Shown here one piece after another: positions 22,501-33,800 of a stretch of DNA of 64,000 nucleotides. The translations under genes and the position numbers were made by a program. The notes below the pieces were generated by a model. That model was not told the origin of the DNA, searched no databases, and was given only the letters and a program-made list of their open reading frames with translations. Position 1 is the first letter of the stretch, and the number at the start of each line of letters is the position of its first letter. The stretch is from Ulva prolifera (Eukaryota; Chlorophyta; Ulvophyceae; Ulvales; Ulvaceae), in contig CM041200.1 of assembly GCA_023078555.1 (NCBI GenBank), forward strand, positions 2,054,001 through 2,118,000. The letters are read 5' to 3'.

Positions 22501-22909
22501 GACGTACATGAACGAGATGCTTGCCATATTGTTTAATGTCCATGTTCGGTGCGCTGCGCTCACATGCCGATATCACGGCGTAAGATTGTGTCTACAGGCT
22601 CCATCGTGGCACGTAACATCGTGACATGGAGGTGGACTCGGCCGTTTTATGCCTTGTGGATCTTGATCTAGCCGCCAGACATGTCAAATATTATGTTGCA
22701 ATGATGCATACAAAACACAGCTGCAGGGAGCGGAGCCCCCAGGTGACGCGAGGTAAGGCCTGCGTTATATTGATGTTCCACCGGGAAGCAATTGGTGTGG
22801 GCCAGGAAGAACATCTGAATATGTCGTGAACAGTGAAACGGGAAACAAACGATGCATCGCATGATCTCGTATATGTAATATCCGGTAAGCGCTGGCGATC
22901 AGGTGCATC

Positions 22910-25873
22910 ATGAGCTACACGTTTGTCATGGAACCCCGCCCGGACGACTGGGATGACTTGGTACGCAATCATGAACGGCATTGTGGCTGTTTCCGGCGTC
23001 TAAAATTGCACCGGAGCTGAACGGGTTCAGGTGGATCTGCCCAATCCCACTCATGTTGCACCGCAACACCTGAGAGGTATCAGCGAGGAAATGAACCCTT
23101 CAGCTTTGAATCGTCTTGCATCCTTCGTAGAAGAAAAAATCGGTACACTTGTCAAAACTTTCCAACGGACTATCAGTGAGGAGGTTGGCAATGCTGGTCC
23201 AGAGCATTGCCGTACCAAGAGAGCAATAGTCCAGTCAATGCGCAAAATTCAGAGTCTCTTACGGTATGGTCTCGGACGCCAAGAGGCCCGGTTTTCCCAT
23301 GCGTTCATCATGATCGAGGTTCATGAATTGCAGTGATCCGCCTTCAGCCCTCAGCACTGTTGATTTGAGGTGCTTTGCACAAGATCGATTCAGAGCTGTT
23401 CGACAAGAGCTAGAGCAGCAGCACATTCGAAGCCGGCTGAGTGTACGAATGTTGGAAGACATGGTTCGATACAGCGTTATGACTGTACATGAAATGTGCC
23501 AGGGTATGTCTGCAAAACTGCGCCAGTGCATTTGACTGTTGCAAGTCATAGACATGACACTGTCATTTGTGCAGCCTCCGACTACAGCGCACCATTGGGG
23601 ATCGACAAGAATGAGATCTCGAAAATGCTGATGTCACTGCAGCAAATGTACCAAGAGCACAGGCAGGCGGGCGATGCTGTAGACACCGAAGCAGAGTTCA
23701 CATCTTACGCAGTTCTGCTGAAGGAAAGAACTTGAAGCTTACTGCCTGGACTATCCTTGCGTGCTATTCTGCACCGAATTAGGTCCACTCTTGCAGGCTG
23801 GTCAAGATTTGGGCGGCAGTGTATCGTTGAGCTTGGCTGCTTTGCTGGTGAGCATACATGACGACATGGCAAACGAACCGTGTGTAAAATGGTCACTGGA
23901 GATCTCCAGGTATGTGCGCGAGCGTAACCCGGCACGGTTTTTCCGCCTGTGTGCAGATGCCACCTACGTACAAGCATGCTTTGTGCACATGCAGTTCCTC
24001 GAGGTGCGCTCCCGCAATCACCAATCCTGTGTGCATGATGTATTGGTTTGCATGGTGTTGGCCTCCAGTCTGGTTCCTGGTCCCATGTCATGTTTAGCTG
24101 TCACAAGCGTGCATGCAGGTCATGCGGCAATCTCAGGCAAACATGCTATTTCAACGAAAGAACTCTTTTGCCGTGCAAGAACTACGTCAATACCTGCTAC
24201 TTGACACTGATCAGGATGTGATCAGCTGGTTGAATGCATACAAGCTACCATTCGAGATTGACAACGGGAAGCTCATGCTGGACAAGCTGCCTCCTCTCGC
24301 AGGGCGCGGTCCTGGTGCGGAGATGTCGCAGCAGTTCCTGCAAAAAGCCCAAGGTATGTCATCTGTACTAATCACTGCCAATATCCACAGACTGGCTGAC
24401 CAATGTGATGTGTACCATGTAAATGCTGGTCTGTGTTGCAGGGCAGACTCTGGGTGACATGATATCATCCCAGCTGACGTGGCCGAAGGCGGGGCAGGGG
24501 CCTGGATTGCTGGCCGGCTCGAAGCAGGCTTCGCTGTCTTCTGAAGCGCCAAGCATCAGACCGATACGATCCCTGCCGACTGAACCCATAACATACAGCA
24601 GAATGCTGAAGCATGGTCAGGCCACTGTGCCTTTGACAGGCTTTGCACTCTCAGCCGCAGAGAGCCACCCGGGTCAACATGGTATCAGCCCAGGGTCAGT
24701 GGACATGCGTATACCAGCGGCAGGACGTGTCCGGCCAGAAGCTACAGCACATCTGCACGTAGCGGAAGCTGTGCCTGATCAAGCTGCAGCAGACGCTGCA
24801 GAGCAGCTGATTGCCCATCGTATTGAAGCAGATCGTGCAGCAGCTGCCCAGGCGGCCAAAGAGCAGGCAGTCGCAGCACATGCAGCTGCTCTTGCGGCAG
24901 CCAAAGCAGAGACAGCCAAACAGGAGCTCCAGGAGCAAGAGGCTCTAGCTATTGTTGCAAAAGAGGCTGCTACGAAACGTGCTGAGGCTGAAGCTGTTCG
25001 TGCTGCAGACCGGATGGCCAGGATGCAGCTGGACGCGGAATATGTAAGGTACCTTCGCTGCTGCAGACCTTTGGCGGCATGCTGTGTACATCAGCTCGTG
25101 GATCAGTCTTTTTCAATCTTGTACAATCCTGCAGCAATGCTGAGATTCATGGCGCACATTACGCCGCCGGTTCCTTTTGGTCAACCGTGACTCGTGGCTG
25201 CAGGGCTGGAGAGGTGGTGAGCAGCAAGGAGAGGGACGCATGGGCCCAGGCGGAGGAGCAGTACCGCCTGGTTGTGGCCGAGGTGGGAAGGCAGCGCGCC
25301 GAGGTGGAACGGCTCAAACATCAGCAGGCCACCATGGAGGCCCAGGCCACAGTACAAAAGGAGCGCGAGGAACATGCAGCATGGTATCAGAGCATTGCAG
25401 AGTCTCAAGGAGGACTTAGGCCACAGCTCGAGGAGGTGTGCATGGAGGCTCGTCGGCAGCGAGAGCAGTACAAGACTGTGAAGAGCTGTGTGCTTCAGTC
25501 GCTGCTGTTCATGAAGGCTGTGGGGGACAGGCATGGAACCGCACCAGGCGAAGCTCCGGTAGAGGCGGCCGCACCGGCAGAGCAGCTGGCAGGCAACATG
25601 GAAGCTCCTGCTAATGCTGATGCAGCCGTACGCGTTACAGGAGGATTTCATGTGGCAGCTCATTCTGCCGTGTCAGATGATGTTGGCGCCACGGCTCGAC
25701 TGGGATACAAGCGTGCAGCCACAGCACATGCATGGCATGAGAACAAGGCAGTCATGACGGCAAGGATCTGTGCGAGGAGCCGTACCAACATTGAAATCTC
25801 CCCCCCAGCATATATATCTAAGCTGCTTGGGACCAGGAGATTCAAGAGTGTCAAGGACAGGCCTCGCTGGTGA
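22910..25873 (+). CDS. SAC3/GANP-domain protein (TREX-2 / MCM3AP-like)
   Basis: SAC3/GANP proteins scaffold mRNA-export and processing complexes. A candidate start ATG is at 22910 (MSYTFVMEP). Recognisable segments are VDLPNPTHVAPQHLRG (after the acceptor near 23030), DRFRAVRQELEQQHIRSR and MLEDMVRYSVMTVHEMC (about 23385-23510), then ISKMLMSLQQMYQEHR (about 23610) and a helical region to about 24350. This order matches the SAC3 helical-repeat/winged-helix domain. The remainder (24430-25873) is Pro/Ala-rich followed by a long Ala/Glu/Gln coiled coil (about 24750-25480). The typical N-terminal GTCxxMCP motif was not found, so a 5' exon may be missing. Exon joins are only partly resolved. Confidence 0.7.
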
Positions 25874-27444
25874 TGATAAGCTTGTGATGCTGTTTGAGTG
25901 CAGAGTTTCATTTATTGTGGGGTGGCATCAGTTAGGGCTGCCTGCAGGGCCTGCTCATGTTCAGCTAGGGCTGCAATCCCATGGTGATTGTGTGACTTGG
26001 CCTAGAAGTCGTTGGCAGCAGCAGAGATGCAGGGTGCTGCTTGCCTGGCCTATTACTGAGAGTGTGGCTATGTTGACGAGGGCTGGCGCTGACATCAGTT
26101 CGAGCGCCGTTTTTCAGTTGTGCTCAGAAGCAACGTACCCACAGTTGTATGTGTGTTGATTGTGTTGTAAAGTCCATGTTACTGTATTCCTGACGCTTTC
26201 CATATGGAGCTGTGCAGACATGCATCGATGGCTTACCGGTGGGTCAATATCGCATGCTCGATAATGGTGTGTCAAGAACCTGCACCAACCACGGCATATC
26301 TTTGAAGTGCTCGCCCACGATGTGTCGAAATCACCTGGTAATATCTTGGACTGTAGAGGGCCTTTGTCCTCGGTGGATTGCTGCTTTCGCACCACTGGAT
26401 GCATGCATGCAACCTGCTGAGCGCAGTCATGCAAACCTTGCACGGATCAGTGTGCAGACAGCTTCAGAACATGCCTCTGCCGCAGCTTAACAACGTGCAT
26501 GCCTAGAATGCAGGGCGCGGTTGGAAGGGCGCCCATGCATGCCATACCTCCTGGTCTCACATCTTCTCCAGTGTGCACCTCTTCGGTAGAACACCACCCT
26601 CAGATTGAAGCCAAGGCCTTGCAAGAAAGCTTGGGTACTCATGACAGCAAGTGGTGTGCACTCAGGTGACGTCAGACCCACTTCAGTCCACACAGATAAT
26701 TGTTGGCACGGGCTTGCAGCAACAACCAGTCCATGGGAAGTGCCGTCATCACTCCACCGTATTGCTTGTCCAGCCCCGCAGGCATGGAATTAGTCCCGAC
26801 TAAATCATCGGCCATGTTGCTGCAGCAGTCGGGCTAGTGTGAGGGTTTCTGCAGCTGGAGCTTCGCACACACAACCGTGATCTGCCGCAGAATGCAACAA
26901 TTGTCAAGAACGTTTCAGGGTACTGCGCCACGTCTGCACATCTGCCACCGCTGGCACAGACCAGGCTGCGCGGGCGACCCCTGTGTCGCCTGTGCAAGCG
27001 GGAACGGACAGGAGCCAGAATCGCAACAGAGAACACACACGGGAAACACACACAGCCTGCTCAGAAGGCTAGCTGGGAAGAATATCAACCTACCTGACCA
27101 GAAGACAAGGTTGGCGTTGACCCACAACACTAAAACAAATCGTGGCACTGCCCAAGGTGGAGCTCTTCATGTACTCAGTGGCGCCTGAAGCGCTCCTGAG
27201 TGTCGCTCGGCCAGCAAGAGCTCAACTCATGAAATCGGGCATCATGCCTCACCCAACCGGGCGTCGGCCTCAGCACCCAAGGGACGGAACACATAGCCAT
27301 TGACCAACACACGGTCATTCGCCACCGCATCGTGCGCAGGGCTTCAGGAAGAACTCAGGAGTGACAAAGCCGCTGTGCCGGTTGCTCCACCCAGGGAACA
27401 CGACCCGCAAGATATTGGACTGGTTGCTGCATGAATGCACACCC
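25874..27444. other. Intergenic, no gene seen
   Basis: Only short overlapping frames without motifs. Nothing recognisable. Confidence 0.45.
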
Positions 27445-27738
27445 GCTTTGTCCGGCCTGAGTGGCAGGCCGCCCGTGTTTGCCCCACAGCGCCGCCTCCC
27501 GATGGTACTCACTGCTTGGCGCAGCAGCTCTGCCCCGAGTGCGGAGGTGCTGCAGCATTCCTTGCCTGCAGGTCGTCCTGACAAGGCCCTTAGATAAGGA
27601 TCTTACTGCGGTGACTGGTTCAGCTTGGGCGTGCCACGGCTTGAACATGCTACGCCTTGGGCATGCTACACGGCGATGGCGCCTCTGGGTGGGCATGCTA
27701 AGCAGGGGCGGCTCTGTTGATGGAGGATATTTTGAGAA

Positions 27739-27758
27739 GGGTTTGGGCACCCAAACCC
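27739..27758. repeat. Perfect hairpin GGGTTTGGG/CCCAAACCC
   Basis: Nine-bp arms with a 2-nt spacer (CA). It lies in repeat copy B and is absent from copy A. Confidence 0.7.
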
Positions 27759-27921
27759 CTCCCGAAATACGTGTGGGGGCTGCGGGCCCCCTGCATTCGT
27801 TGCGCCCGGCATGATCCGGGCCATCGCGTGTTAACCGCCCCAAAGACGCCTGCGATGTGCGTTTCTGAGCGCGTGCGGCTGTGAGGGGTGGCTGCATGCG
27901 TGTGGACGGGTACATGTGTGT

Positions 27922-27956
27922 TACAAGGACAAAGCAAGCAAGGCAGGTAGCACCGC
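27922..27956 (+). repeat. 35-bp conserved box (copy 2 of 3)
   Basis: TACAAGGACAAAG, 14 variable bases, AGCACCGC. See 1851-1885. Confidence 0.6.
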
Positions 27957-28022
27957 GAGCAGCAACCAGGGGAACTGCACACTACGCAACATGGGCACAT
28001 GTGTGTGGGAGTGGGCGTGTGT

Positions 28023-28057
28023 TACAAGGACAAAGTCGGAGTGGCCGGCAGCACCGC
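28023..28057 (+). repeat. 35-bp conserved box (copy 3 of 3)
   Basis: TACAAGGACAAAG, 14 variable bases, AGCACCGC; 101 bp downstream of copy 2. Confidence 0.6.
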
Positions 28058-28260
28058 CAGGGCAATGAGCAAGCATGCCAACGCCCCCATGCATGCACGG
28101 CAGGAGATGCTCACCCACGAACACGGCGCCCAATCACAGCATGACGGACACCCACTGAACACGCACCTGCACAACCACGCATCACACCCGTGCACCTGCC
28201 CGCTCACCAGCCCCAAGCACCCGCAGCCCCGGGCCCTCACAGGAGTGGGCATGTGCAACT

Positions 28261-30807
28261 GAAAAGTGCAAGTGAAAAGCGTCAGCAGAGCTGCAGCATT
28301 GGCGGTGGTGGATCCAGTCCACATAGCATACTAGCAATTGCTACTGTGAGCTCAACACACAATCGGCACGCCAGCGCATGTCCACACATGATACCGCCTG
28401 CTGCCTGCTGCCGCCTATCCATTTGCATTCATTTGATGGCAGGTGGTGGCCGGATGGCAGAGGCAGCCCGGGATGATTACGTACACATTTGTAAAGTAAA
28501 GTGAATCTGAGTTTGCTGAGCCGTATCCTGAAGAGGACATCGACAACTCCAAATTATCGGCCCTACATATGTCGAAGGGGTAAACCATCTGGCAACCCGC
28601 TCTCAGACGACCGTACGCAACTCACAGGGCCTCCACCCGTGCTAGGCGAGGTGGTCACGCACGGCCGATTCGATTCCCTAAAACGCACGCAGAATCGAGC
28701 CCACGACCTTCTGAAAAGGAGGGATAGCTTGTTAACCGTCCTCAACCCATTGGACAAGTGTGTATACCGGGCTGACGCCACGATACTGCGATACAACCCA
28801 TGAAGGTTATCTCGAGCGTCTCTGTGATGCCATTGGCCAATGTCCTGCACCGTGCAGAATCGTGCCGCTGTCGAGAAGGTGGCTTCATGCCGCTGCTCCC
28901 TCAAGCCCGTGCATGCATATAGTAGTGGTTGCGCACTTGTGCATGGATGGAGATAGCACGCTGAAGATACAGAATGTGCAGCGTGGTACAGCAAAGGCAC
29001 TAGAAGAAGTTGTCGCGACCACAGCCTAGGAAGCTCTGGGACGGACGTGCATGGCCATCATGATCAGCGGATGCTGTTACATTGCACACATGTATACATA
29101 CATAATTTCATTCAAAGGGAATGCTTATGTGCTCCGTGCGGGGCTTCAATCTTTGGCTGGAATCACCGGTAGGGCTGTGCTACGCGCTCGTGCCCGGCGT
29201 AGTGCCATGAATGGGTGAGTGGATTTGCGTGTGGATTCCGAGACACGACTCCATGCCCGGCCTCTGTCCTTTGTAACTACGTACTTTCCCTTCCACGGGT
29301 ATCCTGTCACGCGTTCAAGACCGCGTGCATATTTTTAGCGTAATGTCTGCTCTCTAAAACTTTTACAGTAGCTACAGGGGGAAATTCGGAGCCGGACCAG
29401 CAAGATGTACTTTTTGCTCCTTACAAGTCCGATCAAAAAGAATTTCCAACTGGTAGGATTACTTTCAAAAGATAAGCTCATCGCGAGAGGCAGTAATCCC
29501 AGTCATGACGAGCAGCACAGCTACAAAGGTAATGCTGGAACGAATCAGTCTGCAGACACGCCACACATCGAATGCCAAGCCACACGAATGCGAGTGTGCG
29601 GAGGTCAAGTTGCTGACGCAGAGTAGCTGCAGTTTGCTGCGCATCCACATCGCTCTCGCCACCGTGAACGAACCGCTATTGACATCGATGAATCACCATC
29701 ACAGCAACGCCAAAACTGGTTGGAATGATTTGGCACATGTAAATTTGTAGCGTGTGACCGGCGCGGGAGACTGTACATCGATGTCGATTTGACACAGCTC
29801 TGTCGGTGCAGTTACGCTCGCGCACGCGGTTACACATATGCTCAGACTGCAGCCTCACGTTATACATTGTCCACTCAGAGATGTGCTCAGACGTTATTAT
29901 CGCTCCATCTGTGAAATATACGGTGCGTATGCCACTACAGAGATGCATGCCCGTGCGACAACAGGCTACATTCGTTCCTCATGTGTGGCCTTGATTGGTG
30001 CACCCATGCGTCCTGTGCGGTGACAATCACGGCGATCCATGGTCAGCGTGGAAATTCGTGTGGAATTGCACACTTCCTGCTTGCGTGGGGTGCTCGTATT
30101 AGAGCCCTGTCGTGATCACTTGCACGGCAGCTGGAAGCTAAGCTAAGACGCAGCACGACTGGCATGGGAGCTGTGCTGTGAGGAGGCTGACGTTCAATGC
30201 ATCCTAGAGAAGTTTTCGCAGGGGTACTTGTGGGCAGCGGGAACTTGAACAGCGCATCCGTGTCATCGACGCAGCTGAGCTCGGTGCCACGCGCATGTAC
30301 ATGTCTACAGGCGATCTTCGCGACTGTCCCGTCTCCGAATCCCATTGAGTACCAGCGTACACTTCGATTTCATGAGCATACAGAAAACGTGTCGATGGGC
30401 GGATGGCAGGTCTCTCTTTGCTGCATGTGTCGTGTACGTATCCGATGATATGCTGGATGAATTGGCTGATAGCATGTTGCACCCAGAAATGCCTGGGCAG
30501 AAGCCGTAGGTTCTTGCGGACCAGACTCGAGTGGATCAGCTATCAAAGGCACCAAATTTTTCTCCCGCTCGTTGATGTGTGTTGCTGGGCCATCCTCGCA
30601 GCCTGAAGGCAGACACCACGCCTCGTGTAGGCGAGGTGAATTTGGTTACAACCTGAGCAGATTCGATTACATCGGCGTCGCCCAGCACATGTGAACATCT
30701 TTCAAACGCTTGGTGCTGTGGCTAGTGCTGGATCTAGTGGATGATGTATTACAAAGTATAATCAGCGTGGGTGTATCCCCACCCCCAGGTGTGTCGTCAG
30801 GGCAGAC
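28261..30807. other. Intergenic, no gene seen
   Basis: No conserved frame. A tRNA-like stretch on the minus strand near 28760-28660 was judged too degenerate to call. The last few hundred bases should hold the promoter of the ABC transporter. Confidence 0.4.
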
Positions 30808-33800
30808 ATGGGCAGCGTAGACGTGTCTCTGACCTTTTCATGGGTCGGAGCCCTGCTAACGAAGGCCTTGGAGTCGGGAGCTCTGCACTTCACGGATCTT
30901 GCGCGGTATGGGCAGGATATCCAGCCGATGTGGTGCGTTCCGGGCTCCTCACGACAGGAGCGTGTGCACACAATAACGCACGCAGCTGCGTTGCGACTGA
31001 CCGAGTATCGACTGCAGGCACGGTACATGCTATTCAACTGACTCAGCGCCGCAGACCGGCGTGCGTTTGCTTGGCGCCATGATGGCAACCGTCAAGCAGA
31101 AGTACTTCGTCCTCTTGCTGTGCAAGGTGTTGGACGACTCCCTGAGCTTCGCAGCTCCACTCATCCTCGGAGATCTTGTTGACGTGGTGTCGTCGGGCTC
31201 GCCACAGACAGAGCAACGGACAAGTCTCTCGAGCGGGTTTTTGATTGAGCCCATTTGTGCTATGCTGCCGCATGCCGGGCTCGTGCAGCGATGCGCGATA
31301 CTTGCATCACTCCTCTTCGTGGTAGCTCTGCTGAAGGCAGTGGTCACAACACAGTACAACTACCATCTGAACTTGATGGCCATTCGTGCCCACGGTTCTT
31401 TGATCCAGGCGCCCCTGCATGCAGCCCTCTGCATGCCAGCTTATGTCCGAGGCCGATTCTCTGACGGTACGCAACATGCTGTACATATTTGCTTTTTGAA
31501 ATAGCTGTGCATGCGCTGCCTGCCCCGCGATACCACAATAGCAGCAGTTACCCGGTGTCACCAACCTGCACCTCCATGGGAGTCCCTGCCTGCTGTGGCC
31601 AGGCAAGGAGCACTAAACCCCTGCTGACACATGCCATCACTGCAGGTCACTGCCAGTCGCTGATCTCTGTCGACGCCCGCAAGCTTTCAGATTTCTTTTG
31701 TGGCTCGCATGCGATTGTGACCCTGCCACTGCAAGTCGTGCTGGCACTCGTCATCCTCTGGCGGCAAGTGCGCATGGCTTTTGTGGCGGGCTTGATCCTT
31801 GTCATTGCCCTCATTCCCATCAACCGCCTCCTTGCCTGGGGCATCACCACAGCATCTCAGCGGATGCTGGAGCACAAGGACCGTCGGCTTGCCTCCATGA
31901 CCACGCTCCTTGGCAACCTCCGATCGCTTTTCATGATGGGGTGGCACGATGTCATGCGCATGCAGGCGCGTCCCACCTCGCCTGCATGCAGCACTTGACA
32001 TGGGCACCATGCGCATATGCCACATGATGGCCAACATGCATGCACACCGTTACCACAGTGGCTGTGCAGGCGTGGAAGCACCGCAGGAAGGAGCTGGGGA
32101 TGTTACGGGTGCGGAAGTACTTGGATGCGGTGTGTGTGTGCGCATGGGCGCTGACGTCCAGCCTCTTTGCGGTGACAACGTTTGGACTGATGGCATGGTG
32201 GGGCCAGCCGCTGGCGCCGGCGACGGTCATTGTGTGCCTCACGCTCTTCAACATCCTCATCGCGCCACTCAATGCGCTGCCGTGGGTGCTCAATGGCGTG
32301 CTGGAGGCCCTCGTGTCAGCGCGCCGCCTCGCCGCCTTTCTCGGTGCCGCGGGGCCTGCTACCGGCACGCCCTCAGCACTACTGCGCAACAAGCCGACTG
32401 CGGTGTCGCGCACCCGCATCCAGGCAGGTGCCGCAGCGGTGCCGGGCGTGGCGGTGCCTCCGATCCGTTCGTTTGGGTGGGATGCGGTGATCCAGGAGGT
32501 GCATAGCGCGCCGCCGCTGAGGGCCCAGACACCGCTGCTGGACCGGTTGGCCCCTGCCGCTGAGCCCTCTGTGCAGATGAAGGGGGCCAGCTTTGCCTGG
32601 AGAGCCGAATTGTGTGCTCCAGCAAAGGATGTGCTGCACAATCTCTGCTTCTCCGTGCCCAAGGTGCTGTTACTGCTGTTGCTGCGGGTGTACGGCCATG
32701 TCTCCACCGCTGATCCAGTACACTATGTAAACCTCTTCGCATCACAATTCAGATGATGGATGATTTCTCAGGGATGTGCGCAACGTTTGTCAATCCAGAC
32801 ACCCGTCGCAAAGTTGGCCCAGCCTCGACTTGCTGGCAGCACCTGCTGATCTGGTCAACGTGCTACTGTGCAGCAATGCTTTGTGCCGTCGGCTGTGTGG
32901 ACTGGTGGCTCCATGCAGGGCTGCTTCTGCGTGTTGGCGGGCCCGAGCGGCTCGGCCAAGTCCAGCGTGCTCTCAGCTATCCTGGGGGATATGCTTCTCA
33001 CGGGCGGGGCCTGCGAGGTGTGCGGCACATGTGCGCTCGCCCCGCAGGAACCATGGCTAGTCGCTGACACAATTAGGGACAACATCGTCATGGGCGGCCG
33101 GGTTGATGAGCAGCGTTACCACATGGTGCGCCGCCTTTCGCACTCAAAGCTCCTGCTGGGAAGCCCGCTCAGCGATCATAAGACGGCTGCAATCGGGGCG
33201 TGCTTGCCAGGCACAATTGCACAGTTTGAAGTTGATTCTGTATGCATGCTGCGCCGGCAGTCGGGTGGAGCCATTGGCATGGGGACCTCGGTCTAGGAGG
33301 CAGCATACCGCGTGCAAGGGATGGCAATGCTGGCCACAGCAACTGCATGGGAAGCATAGAAAGTGCTGCAGCGAGTGGCGTCCTGCATGATTCAGGCAAA
33401 CAAGCAGCCGCGGCATTGCGACAAGCGGCCCCGGTGTGCAGGTGCTGGAGGCATGCGAGCTGATCCCAGATATTCAGGCGATGCCGAGTGGCGATGCCAC
33501 CCGCGTGACTGACTGCGGCGACAACCTCTCCGGCGGCCAGCGCGCCCGCGTCTCCCTCGCGCGAACCCTGTACACACGCTCTGATATCTACCTCCTCGAT
33601 GACTGCCTCGCGGCCCTCGATGGCCGCGTCGCGGCCTGCGTGCTGCGCAGCCTGCTCTATTCCCCGCTCATGGGCCACGCGACGGTCATCATGACGTCAT
33701 CGCACCAGCCCTCTATCGCCGCAGCAGACTTTGTGATCTCGATGGAGCATGGCCGGATCGCGTCGGTGGTTGGGCAGGGCGGGCGTGCGGCTGTGGATTA

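Larger units (their letters stand above)
27445..28260. repeat. GC-rich dispersed repeat, copy B
   Basis: Same orientation and block order as copy A (1485-2106). It contains CCGGCCTGAGTGGCAGGCCG near 27450, two copies of the 35-bp box (27922-27956, 28023-28057) 101 bp apart, short repeats of GGCATGCTA near 27640-27700, and a perfect 9-bp inverted repeat at 27739-27758. No convincing coding frame. Ends are approximate. Confidence 0.45.

Noticed and set aside
28660-28760. tRNA-like sequence on the minus strand
   Set aside because: A D-arm-like GTCCAATGGG and a B-box-like GGGCTCGATTC are present, but the T-stem and acceptor stem do not pair; at best a degenerate tRNA-derived element.
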